Notes under the pieces: generated by a model
The model's input: the letters and a program-made list of their open reading frames with translations, nothing else
What the model was told of the DNA's origin: nothing
Databases searched by the model: none
Shown: piece by piece, positions 40,830 through 47,543 of the stretch
Position numbering within the stretch: position 1 is the stretch's first letter
How the letters are laid out: the number at the start of each line of letters is the position of its first letter
Translations under genes and position numbers: made by a program
DNA from: CAXNKG01 sp964202965
GTDB lineage: Bacteria > Acidobacteriota > Vicinamibacteria > Vicinamibacterales > UBA2999
Reading direction: 5' to 3'
Length of the DNA: 64,000 nt
NCBI GenBank assembly: GCA_964202965.1
Contig: CAXNKG010000006.1
Span: 35,203-99,202 of the forward strand

Positions 40830-42592
40830 TGGGCCTCTTTCCGCAGCAGTTCATCGACGATCTGAAGCAGCACGCGGACATCGTCGTCGTCATCGGGGAC
40901 TACGTGTCGCTCAAGAAGTCGGGCGCCACGTACAAGGGGCTCTGTCCGTTTCACGGCGAGAAGACACCGTCGTTTCACGTCAACCGCGACAAGGGCTTCT
41001 TTCACTGCTTCGGGTGCGGCGCGGGCGGAGATGTCCTGAAATTCCTCGAGCTGCGCGAGAGCGTCCCGTTCCCCGACGCCGTGAAGATGCTGGCGCAGCG
41101 CTTCGGCATGACGATTCCGGAGCTCGAGCAGGACGAACAGCAGAAGGCCAGCAGCGCGGAGCGCGAAAGCCTGCTCAAGGCGCACGAAGCAGCCGCGTCC
41201 TGGTTTCGCGAGCAGCTGCTGTCGCCTGCCGGCGCGCGCATCCGCGCGCAGATCTCGAACCGTGGCATCACCGACGAGACCTCGGAAGCACTCGCACTGG
41301 GATTCGCGCCCCCCGGCCGCGACCTACTGATGCAGGCACTGGCGGCCCAGGGCTACTCGAAGGCGCTGCTGGTGCGCGCCGGTCTCGCCTTTCAGCGGGA
41401 CGACGGCGGCATCGTCGATCGGTTCCGCAACCGGCTGATCATTCCAATCAAGCGGGAGACAGGGTCGGTGATCGCCTTCGGGGGGCGCGCGGTCGACAGC
41501 GACCAGCAGCCGAAGTACCTGAACTCTCCGGAAACTCCTATCTATACGAAGAGCCGCGCCCTTTTCGGCCTGAACCTCAGCAAGGCGGCGTTGCGGGACA
41601 AGGGGTTCGCGATTCTGGTGGAGGGCTACTTCGACTTTGCGCAGGTCTATCAGGCGGGATTCCAACAAGTCGTCGCCTCCTGCGGTACCGCGCTGACCTC
41701 CGGTCAGGCTCAGCAGTTACGGCGATTTTCCGGCAAAGTCGTGATGAGCTTCGACCCGGACGTGGCAGGACAGGGCGCAACCGCGAAATCGTGCGAAATG
41801 CTGGTTGCCGAAGGGTTTGAGGTGAACGTCGCCATACTGCCGCACGGAGAAGATCCCGATACATACGTGAGGAAGCACGGCCGCCAGGGTTACGGCGAAC
41901 GCCTGAAGGCCTCGAAGCCGTATCTGGAGTACCTCCTCGATCGGGCTGCCGCCAACCACAATTTGAGAAACGCGGAAGGACGCGCGCGATTCGTCGCGGA
42001 AGTCCTCCCGATCGTGGAACGTATTCCGGACCGTACCCGCCAGGAACTGTTTGTCGAAGCCGTGGCTGGCAAGGCGGGGGTGGCGGGCAACTCGATTTGG
42101 GCTCAGGTGCCGAAGGCGGTGACCGGGCGCGTCCAGAGCCTGAGCAGCAGCGAGCTGCCAGGACTTGGGCAGATTACCAAGGCGGAAAAGGGGCTGATTT
42201 GGCTGCTTGTGCACCGTCCTGAAACCGCCGTGGTCGCGCTTAAAACACTGGATTCAGGTGATTTAGAGGGTCTGGCGACCGGATCGGTGCTGGATCTGGC
42301 GCTGAAACTGAACGATGATAGGGGTTTCTCTCCCTCGGCGTTGCTCGAGCGTCTAAACACAAGTGAGGCCCAGCTCGTAACTGGAGTGGCAAGCGAGAGC
42401 GAGCCGCATGTCCACGACGCCGGGGAGTGCGCACTGATGCTCAAGCGGTTGCGGTACGAGCGGGAGCGCGCCGCGCTCCAGCGCGACATCGACCGCCTGC
42501 AGCAGGCCGGGGAGGCCGACCCGGGCGGCGAGCTGCAGGATCTGCTGGTACGGAAGTACGAGCTGATTCAGCGGATAGAAGGCCTGATCTAG
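40829..42592 (+). CDS. dnaG: DNA primase
   Basis: 587 aa, RNA-primer synthesis at the replication fork. N-terminal CHC2 zinc finger (GLCPFHGEKTPSFHV ... FHCFGCGAGGDVLKF, about residues 38-68), catalytic core RNA-polymerase domain (IIPIKRETGSVIAFGGRAVDSDQQPKYLNSPETPIYTKSR) and TOPRIM domain (FAILVEGYFDFAQVYQAGFQQVVASCGTALT, then VMSFDPDVAGQGA with the DxD metal site). A less conserved C-terminal helicase-binding region follows from about 430. It forms the classic dnaG-rpoD macromolecular-synthesis arrangement, with rpoD 16 nt downstream, and is translationally coupled to mutS2. Confidence 0.95.
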
Positions 42593-42608
42593 CGGAGGAT
42601 AGTGAACC

Positions 42609-44309
42609 TTGTCGATTGAAGAACGATACGACGAAGTACGGCAGCTCATTCAGGTAGGCAAGGAAAAGGGCTACCTCCTCTATGACGAGGTGAACGAGGC
42701 GCTCCCCTCCGAGATCACTTCCTCCGAAGATCTTGACGAGCTCTTCAATGCCTTCGGTACGGCGGGCATCGAAGTCGTCGACTCCGACAAGGCCTTTCGC
42801 GGCGACAAGGATTTCGACCGGGACAGCTCCGAAGACGGTCCCGAGCTGGACCTGACGCCCGGCGCCCTCGACAAGACCAACGACCCGGTCCGCATGTATC
42901 TGCGCGAGATGGGCACCGTGCCCCTCCTCACGCGCGAAGGCGAAGTCGCCATCGCCAAGCGCATCGAGCGCGGCAAGCTCGCAGTCATCAAGTCCATTTC
43001 CCGCACGCCAACGATTGCCAAGCGTATCCTCATCACCGGCGACCAGCTCCGCGCCGGCGAGCGCACCATCCGCGAGCTCGTGATCTTCAGCGACGAGGAG
43101 ATCACCGAAGAGGTGATTGACGACCGCAAGCAGGATGTCCTCGCGCAGATTGATGACGTGCGCAAGGCGCGCGTTAGTTTCGTCAAGCTCGCGGACAAGC
43201 TGGCTGAGACGCCGCGCGCCGACAAGAAGAAGTACCGCCGCGCGCGCCGCAAGTCCCTCCGCGCCCGGATCGAGGTTTCACGCGCGATTCGCCGCATCGA
43301 ATTCACCGAGACGATCAAGCGGCGCCTGATCGAAGAGGTCAAGGACGCGGTGGACGCCGTACAGAAGGTCCAGAAGGACCATGACGCGCTCGACCGGCAG
43401 CTGAATCCGAAGGTGAAGGCCAAGGGTCCGAGGCTGAAGGAAGAAGAGAAGAAGAACCTCGGCAGGAAGCTCAAGGACATCAAGACGCACGTGAGGAGCA
43501 TGATCGACGACCTGGAGGAGACGCCCGAGCGGCTCCGCCGGACGATCGAGGTCATCCAGCGCGGCGAGGCGCAGGCCGAACAGGCGAAGAAGGAACTGGT
43601 CGAAGCCAACCTCCGCCTCGTCGTATCGATCGCGAAGAAATACACGAACCGAGGCCTGCAGTTCCTCGACCTGATTCAGGAAGGCAACATCGGCCTGATG
43701 AAAGCGGTCGACAAGTTCGAGTACCGCCGCGGCTACAAGTTCTCGACGTATGCGACCTGGTGGATTCGCCAGGCGATCACGCGCGCGATTGCCGACCAGG
43801 CGCGCACGATCCGCATCCCGGTTCACATGATCGAAACGATCAACAAGCTTATTCGCACCTCGCGCGCGCTGGTGCAGGAGCTGGGACGCGAGCCGACCTC
43901 GGAAGAGATCGCCAAGCGGATGGATATTCCGGTTGCCAAGGTTCGCAAGGTGCTGAAGATCGCGCAGGAGCCCATCTCCCTCGAGACGCCGATTGGCGAA
44001 GAGGAGGATTCGCATCTTGGCGACTTCATCGAGGACCGCAACATCGTGTCGCCAGCCGAGGCGGTGATCAACCTGAACCTCAGGGAACAGACCGAGTCGG
44101 TGCTCAGGACGCTGACGCCGCGCGAGGAAAAGGTGATCAAGATGCGGTTTGGCGTTGGCGACGGCAGCGAGCATACGCTCGAGGAAGTGGGCCAGAACTT
44201 CGCCGTCACGCGCGAGCGCATACGGCAAATCGAGGCCAAGGCGCTGCGGAAGCTGCGCCATCCCTCGCGTTCGCGTAAACTCAAGGCGTTCCTCGAAGGA
44301 AGAACCTAG
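42609..44309 (+). CDS. rpoD: Primary RNA polymerase sigma factor (sigma-70)
   Basis: 566 aa. Region 1.1 (residues about 1-60, acidic), region 1.2 (NDPVRMYLREMGTVPLLTREGEVAIAKRIERG, about 90-125), a long charged non-conserved region (about 130-320), region 2 (LVEANLRLVVSIAKKYTNRGLQFLDLIQEGNIGLMKAVDKFEYRRGYKFSTYATWWIRQAITRAIADQARTIRIPVHM), region 3 and region 4 (REEKVIKMRFGVGDGSEHTLEEVGQNFAVTRERIRQIEAKALRKLRHPSRSRKLKAFL). The start is TTG 42609 behind GGAGG (10-nt spacing); the longer ORF has no upstream alternative. A tRNA gene begins 5 nt after the stop. Confidence 0.96.
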   Translation: MSIEERYDEVRQLIQVGKEKGYLLYDEVNEALPSEITSSEDLDELFNAFGTAGIEVVDSDKAFRGDKDFDRDSSEDGPELDLTPGALDKTNDPVRMYLREMGTVPLLTREGEVAIAKRIERGKLAVIKSISRTPTIAKRILITGDQLRAGERTIRELVIFSDEEITEEVIDDRKQDVLAQIDDVRKARVSFVKLADKLAETPRADKKKYRRARRKSLRARIEVSRAIRRIEFTETIKRRLIEEVKDAVDAVQKVQKDHDALDRQLNPKVKAKGPRLKEEEKKNLGRKLKDIKTHVRSMIDDLEETPERLRRTIEVIQRGEAQAEQAKKELVEANLRLVVSIAKKYTNRGLQFLDLIQEGNIGLMKAVDKFEYRRGYKFSTYATWWIRQAITRAIADQARTIRIPVHMIETINKLIRTSRALVQELGREPTSEEIAKRMDIPVAKVRKVLKIAQEPISLETPIGEEEDSHLGDFIEDRNIVSPAEAVINLNLREQTESVLRTLTPREEKVIKMRFGVGDGSEHTLEEVGQNFAVTRERIRQIEAKALRKLRHPSRSRKLKAFLEGRT

Positions 44310-44314
44310 CTTGC

Positions 44315-44387
44315 GGGCTCGTAGCTCAGCGGTTAGAGCGGCCGGCTCATAATCGGTTGGTCCCAGGTTCGAATCCTGGCGAGCCCA
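44315..44387 (+). tRNA. tRNA-Ile2 (anticodon CAU)
   Basis: 73 nt plus unencoded CCA. Acceptor GGGCTCG pairs with CGAGCCC; D arm GCTC/GAGC; anticodon stem GCCGG/TCGGT with loop CTCATAA; T arm CCAGG-TTCGAAT-CCTGG. A CAU anticodon could be Met-elongator or Ile2. The anticodon arm and variable region (CTCATAATCGGTTGGTC) closely follow E. coli ileX, where C34 is converted to lysidine by TilS to read AUA, so Ile2 is preferred. Located 5 nt after rpoD, presumably processed from the rpoD transcript. Confidence 0.85.
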
Positions 44388-44404
44388 CTCAGTGTCATAT
44401 TTAG

Positions 44405-44427
44405 GCCGGGTTCCTTTCGGACCCGGC
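44405..44427. other. Hairpin between the tRNA and the zinc-ribbon gene
   Basis: GCCGGGT (44405-44411) and ACCCGGC (44421-44427) form a perfect 7-bp stem with a 9-nt loop, ending 7 nt before the next ATG. No U-tract follows, so a processing or attenuation hairpin fits better than an intrinsic terminator. Confidence 0.45.
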
Positions 44428-44434
44428 GGGTGAA

Positions 44435-45181
44435 ATGTCTCCGGATATCGAGCGGCTCATAACTCTCCAGCAGCTCGACGACGCGATTGACGGTGCACGG
44501 CGGAAGATCGCGGCGCATCCTCAGCGCCTCGCCGACGCTGACGCCCGCCTCGCCGACGCCAAGGCACGGGTCGATGCGGCGCGGCACCGGCTGAAAGACA
44601 ACCAGGACGCGCGGCGCGATCTCGAAAAGGACGCCGCCGTCTTCCAGACCCGCCTCTCCAAGTACAAAGACCAGCTCGCCGCGGTCAAGACGAACCGCGA
44701 ATACCAGGCCATGCAGCACGAGATCGCCGCCGCCCAGACCGAGCTGGGAGGCGTCGAGGAAAAGGTGCTCGAGCGGATGCTCGACGCCGACACCATCGCG
44801 GCCGACATCACGTCCGCCGAGGCCGCACTCGCCGGTGAGCAGAGGGCCATCACTGCCGAAAAGGCCGCGATGGACCAGGAGCTGGGGATCGTCCAGGCGA
44901 CGCTCGCCGACGCCAGCGGGAAGCGCACGGCGCTGCTGGCCCAGGTCGAGCCAACGGTCTTGAAGAAATTCGACCAGGTGGCGAAGTTCCGCAAGGGTGT
45001 CGCTATGGCGACCGCGACGCGCGACGGCCTCTGCGCGGCGTGCCACGTGCGCCTGCGGCCGCACGTCTTCCAGCAGATCCGCCTGAACGACACGATCATC
45101 CAGTGCGAGAGCTGCCAGCGGATTCTCTACTACATCCCGCCGCCGGCGGCCGCCGACGTGCCGGTCGCCCAGCCGTCCTGA
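44435..45181 (+). CDS. Coiled-coil protein with C4 zinc ribbon (CT398/CdsZ-like)
   Basis: 248 aa. Residues about 1-185 are predicted as a long antiparallel coiled coil (LADADARLADAKARVDAARHRLKDNQDARRDLEKDAAVFQTRLSKYKDQLAAVKTNREYQAMQHEI). A C-terminal zinc ribbon follows, with CAACHVRLRPHVFQQI and CESCQRILYY giving CxxC...CxxC. The family is conserved in many phyla next to RNase H-like or Nif3-like genes and is thought to bind nucleic acids; no activity is proven. The RNase H gene begins 1 nt after its stop, the usual partner. Confidence 0.85.
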   Translation: MSPDIERLITLQQLDDAIDGARRKIAAHPQRLADADARLADAKARVDAARHRLKDNQDARRDLEKDAAVFQTRLSKYKDQLAAVKTNREYQAMQHEIAAAQTELGGVEEKVLERMLDADTIAADITSAEAALAGEQRAITAEKAAMDQELGIVQATLADASGKRTALLAQVEPTVLKKFDQVAKFRKGVAMATATRDGLCAACHVRLRPHVFQQIRLNDTIIQCESCQRILYYIPPPAAADVPVAQPS

Positions 45182-45182
45182 C

Positions 45183-45632
45183 GTGACCCAGCCCTCGCTC
45201 TTCGGGGCGCCGGGGCCGGCGTCGGCGACCGCGAACATCGACGGGGGCTCGCGCGGCAATCCGGGTCCCGGCGGGTATGGCGTGCGCATTCAGCCCGAGG
45301 GCGCCGAGCCGATCGACCTGAAAGAGGCGCTCCCCCCCTGCACGAACAACGTCGCGGAATACAGAGGGCTGCTGGCCGCGCTGCGGTGGGCCGTCGCCAG
45401 CGGCTGCCGCTCACTGCACATCAGGTCCGACTCGCTCCTCCTCGTCCAGCAGATGAAGGGCGTCTATAAGGTGAAGAACGCAGGGCTGCGGCCGCTCTGG
45501 GAAGACGCGCGGCGTCTGACGAAGCAGGTCGGCCAGGTGACGTTCGAGCATGTGCGCCGCGAGCTCAATACGGACGCGGATCGTCTGGCAAACGAGGCGA
45601 TGGACGAAGCGGCGGCTGCTTCGCAGCCGTAA
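45183..45632 (+). CDS. RNase H-like protein
   Basis: 149 aa. The RNase H acidic quartet is complete: Asp in NIDGGSRGNPGPGGYG, Glu in NNVAEYRGLLAAL, Asp in HIRSDSLLLVQQ and Asp in ELNTDADRLANEAMD, so RNA:DNA-hybrid cleavage is expected. It is of the type-1 YpeP/RnhA-like group often paired with a C4 zinc-ribbon protein, as here. GTG 45183 is one base behind the previous stop. The TAA stop merges with an AGTCAAA heptamer array. Confidence 0.85.
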   Translation: MTQPSLFGAPGPASATANIDGGSRGNPGPGGYGVRIQPEGAEPIDLKEALPPCTNNVAEYRGLLAALRWAVASGCRSLHIRSDSLLLVQQMKGVYKVKNAGLRPLWEDARRLTKQVGQVTFEHVRRELNTDADRLANEAMDEAAAASQP

Positions 45633-45659
45633 GTCAAAGGGCAAAGGTCAAAAGTCAAA
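45632..45659. repeat. AGTCAAA heptamer array at the RNase H gene stop
   Basis: Four units AGTCAAA, GGGCAAA, GGTCAAA, AGTCAAA starting on the last base of the TAA stop. The reading TAAGTCAAAGG is identical to that at the lepA stop, 20 kb away and on the other strand. A REP-like palindrome follows 8 nt later. Confidence 0.75.
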
Positions 45660-45667
45660 GGTACGCC

Positions 45668-45693
45668 GTCGTGGGGGCCGGCTTCAGCCGGCT
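45668..45693. repeat. REP-like palindrome overlapping the pgeF stop
   Basis: Begins GTCGTGGGGGCCGGCTTCAG and closes with CCGGCT: a GGGG tag followed by AGCCGGC-type stem with a 4-nt loop. The minus-strand TGA of pgeF (45684-45686) lies in the loop, so the repeat encodes the last residues (SRAG) and the stop. Same family as the pair at 19819-19876. Confidence 0.75.
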
Positions 45694-46475
45694 CGTGACC
45701 GAATCACTCCAGCAATCCGGCCCGCCTTCTCCTTCTCGACGCGGTACGACGTCAGCACATCGAGGTGCATGGCCGTGCAGAGGCCGGAGAGATAGATCTG
45801 GTCTTCCGGAACCCCCGCCAGGATAAGCTGATCGCGATTCGCGCCAGGCACGTCGAGTACGAGGCGGGCGCTCTCCCGATCCCGAATCCCGGATCCCGCA
45901 TCCCGGACACTGAACCAGCGATCGACCAGGTGCCGGGCGTGGCCTGCGGCGGCGAAGGCGTTGACCAGTTCGCTCCCTACCTCGTAACAGCACGGACCGA
46001 TGCTCGGCCCGATCGCGGCGACGAGATGCTGCGGTTGGACTCCACACTCCCTGGCCAGCGCGTCAACTGCCGCACTGGCCGCGCCGGCGGCCGTTCCGCG
46101 CCACCCGGCGTGAACGGCAGCAACCGCTCCGGTTCGTCGATCCGCGAGCAGTAGCGGCACGCAATCGGCCGCTCGCACGGCAATAGCAACGCGTGGATCG
46201 TCCGAGACGAGCACATCCCCATCGGGACGGCCGTCGGGGCGCGCGGCGCCGCGTCGAATCGTGACGACCTCGCTCCCGTGGACCTGATTCAGCGTGACCG
46301 CGTCCATAGCGCCGATCAGTCCTGCTACGACGTTCCATTCCTCCGGCGACGAGATGGGAACGTCGCGCGTCGTGAACAGGTGCGGAGCGATCGACTCGAG
46401 CGGCTCGCATTTCAGCACGAGGCCGGACGACGTATCAGCCCAGCGGAAGGATTCTGGGACGGACGGGAGAGTCAT
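45684..46475 (-). CDS. pgeF: Peptidoglycan editing factor, YfiH/laccase-domain family
   Basis: 263 aa. Family motifs: TLNQVHGSEVVTI, VRAADCVPLLLADRRTGAVAAVHAGWRGTAAGAASAAVDAL, AAIGPSIGPCCYEVG; the His and Cys residues of the zinc site are all present. Homologues cleave aberrant muropeptide or purine-nucleoside-type bonds, and the polyphenol-oxidase label is historical. ATG 46475 is normal. Two repeats have entered the coding region: a heptamer array encoding SVRDAGSGIRDRES in a surface loop (about residue 190), and the REP-like palindrome that supplies the C-terminal stop. Divergent from acpS. Confidence 0.88.
   Translation of the reverse strand: MTLPSVPESFRWADTSSGLVLKCEPLESIAPHLFTTRDVPISSPEEWNVVAGLIGAMDAVTLNQVHGSEVVTIRRGAARPDGRPDGDVLVSDDPRVAIAVRAADCVPLLLADRRTGAVAAVHAGWRGTAAGAASAAVDALARECGVQPQHLVAAIGPSIGPCCYEVGSELVNAFAAAGHARHLVDRWFSVRDAGSGIRDRESARLVLDVPGANRDQLILAGVPEDQIYLSGLCTAMHLDVLTSYRVEKEKAGRIAGVIRSRAG
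45878..45905. repeat. Heptamer array inside the pgeF coding region
   Basis: Plus-strand units GATCCCG, AATCCCG, GATCCCG, CATCCCG. On the pgeF sense strand this gives five GGG runs with 3-4-nt loops (45875-45904), fitting an mRNA and coding-strand G-quadruplex pattern. Four 7-nt units (28 nt) alone would shift the frame, so flanking changes must have restored it. Confidence 0.65.
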
Positions 46476-46483
46476 ATACGATA

Positions 46484-46511
46484 ACTACCGACTACCGACT
46501 ACCAACTATCA
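46484..46511. repeat. Heptamer array between divergent pgeF and acpS
   Basis: Four units ACTACCG, ACTACCG, ACTACCA, ACTATCA, ending one base before the acpS ATG and leaving no room for a Shine-Dalgarno sequence. The whole gap between the two start codons is 37 nt. Confidence 0.65.
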
Positions 46512-46512
46512 C

Positions 46513-46893
46513 ATGGACATCATCGGCACGGGCCTCGACGCCACCGAAATCGCGCGCATCGCCGACGCAATCGCGCGCTACGGCGACCGGTTCGTCCGGC
46601 GCATCTACACCGACGAGGAGATCGCCTACTGCCGCCGCAAGCGTGACTTCGCTTCATCGTTCGCGGCGCGGTTCGCGGCGAAGGAAGCGGCGATGAAGGC
46701 GCTCGGCACGGGGCACTCCCGCGGCGTCTACTGGCGGGGCATCGAAGTCGTGAGGCAGCGCGGCGGCCCGCCCGGCATCCGCTTCCACGGCGGCGCCGCA
46801 GCACGGGCTGCCTCCATGGGCGCCACCGGCTCGCTGCTGACACTCACCCATTCACGCGAGCTCGCCATCGCCCACGTCCTGCTCGTCCGGTAA
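46513..46893 (+). CDS. acpS: Holo-[acyl-carrier-protein] synthase
   Basis: 126 aa, the usual size. It transfers 4'-phosphopantetheine from CoA to acyl carrier protein. The magnesium ligands are visible in MDIIGTGLDATEIARI (Asp) and FAARFAAKEAAMKALG (Glu and Lys), followed by GVYWRGIEVVRQRGGPPGIRFHG and the C-terminal LLTLTHSRELAIAHVLL. ATG 46513 gives the standard N terminus. The upstream side is a heptamer array without a ribosome-binding site, so translation may be leaderless or weak. Confidence 0.93.
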   Translation: MDIIGTGLDATEIARIADAIARYGDRFVRRIYTDEEIAYCRRKRDFASSFAARFAAKEAAMKALGTGHSRGVYWRGIEVVRQRGGPPGIRFHGGAAARAASMGATGSLLTLTHSRELAIAHVLLVR

Positions 46894-47047
46894 CTGCAGT
46901 TAACGGGCGTGGCCCCAGGGAAACAGCGCGCTCTTCTCACGCGCCGCTAACGTCCCTCCGCTCAATCTCTTCCGCGATCGTCGGCGCGCTCTCCCTGTGG
47001 CCGGAGGCTTGCCCCTGACGCATCCGCCAGTCGCCGACGACAACAGC

Positions 47048-47362
47048 ATGGAGGACGCCGTGATTATCAAGATCACCCCGAACGACACGAACAACCCGCC
47101 CGGCAAGCTGGCCGAGGCGGAACTGCACTTCACCGAAGGGGTGCTGAACGGGCTGAAGCTGATTGGCTTCACCGTCTGGGAGCGCCGCGCGGGAGGCGGA
47201 CGGAACGTCACGTTCCCGGCGCGCACGTACTCGGTCAACGGAGAGCGCCGCAGCTTCGCGCTGCTGCGGCCCATTGCCGACGCCACGGCGCAGAACCAGA
47301 TTCGCGAGGCGATCCTCGCCTCCTACGCGGAATTCGAGGAACAGGCCGCGGTTGCGAGTTAG
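47048..47362 (+). CDS. Small conserved-looking protein, SpoVG-like in part
   Basis: 104 aa, not firmly recognised. The sequence VIIKITPNDTNNPPGKLAEAELHFTEGVLNGLKLIGFTVWERRAGGGRNVTFPARTYSVNGERRSFALLRP has the strand order and the GLKLIGFxVWER...VTFPAR pattern that recalls SpoVG-type nucleic-acid-binding proteins, but the resemblance is weak and from memory. The C terminus is helical (NQIREAILASYAEFEEQ). ATG 47048 is chosen; the 154-nt gap in front, after acpS, contains no recognised gene. The TAG stop is followed at once by a G-rich array. Confidence 0.55.
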   Translation: MEDAVIIKITPNDTNNPPGKLAEAELHFTEGVLNGLKLIGFTVWERRAGGGRNVTFPARTYSVNGERRSFALLRPIADATAQNQIREAILASYAEFEEQAAVAS

Positions 47363-47543
47363 AACGGTTCTCGGGTGCTCAGGTGCTTGGGTGCTGGGTG
47401 CTGGGTGCTCGGGTGCTTCGGTGCCGGTGCTCGGGTTCTGGGTTGCGGTGCTCCAACCGATGCACCATAGAACCCGAACCTAAGAACCCGAACCTAAGAA
47501 CCGGAACCCGAGCACCCGAGCACCCGAGCACCCAAGAACCGCC
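47363..47543. repeat. Inverted pair of heptamer/octamer arrays between convergent genes
   Basis: The entire 181-nt gap. Left array (47371-47453) repeats GGGTGCT/CGGGTGCT; right array (47468-47540) is roughly its reverse complement, built of AGCACCC/GAACCCG/GAACCTA units. Both genes read outward-in through the same phrase after their stops: TAG-AACGGTTCTCGGGTGCT on one side and TGA-GGCGGTTCTTGGGTGCT on the other. A long imperfect hairpin is predicted in either transcript. GGG runs at 47389-47413 (loops 4, 4, 5) fit a G-quadruplex. It probably acts as a bidirectional transcript end. Confidence 0.75.

Noticed and set aside
46900..47286. 128-codon minus-strand frame after acpS
   Set aside because: Mostly antisense to the small 47.0-kb gene, which has the better protein-like sequence; the remaining part is basic and unstructured.
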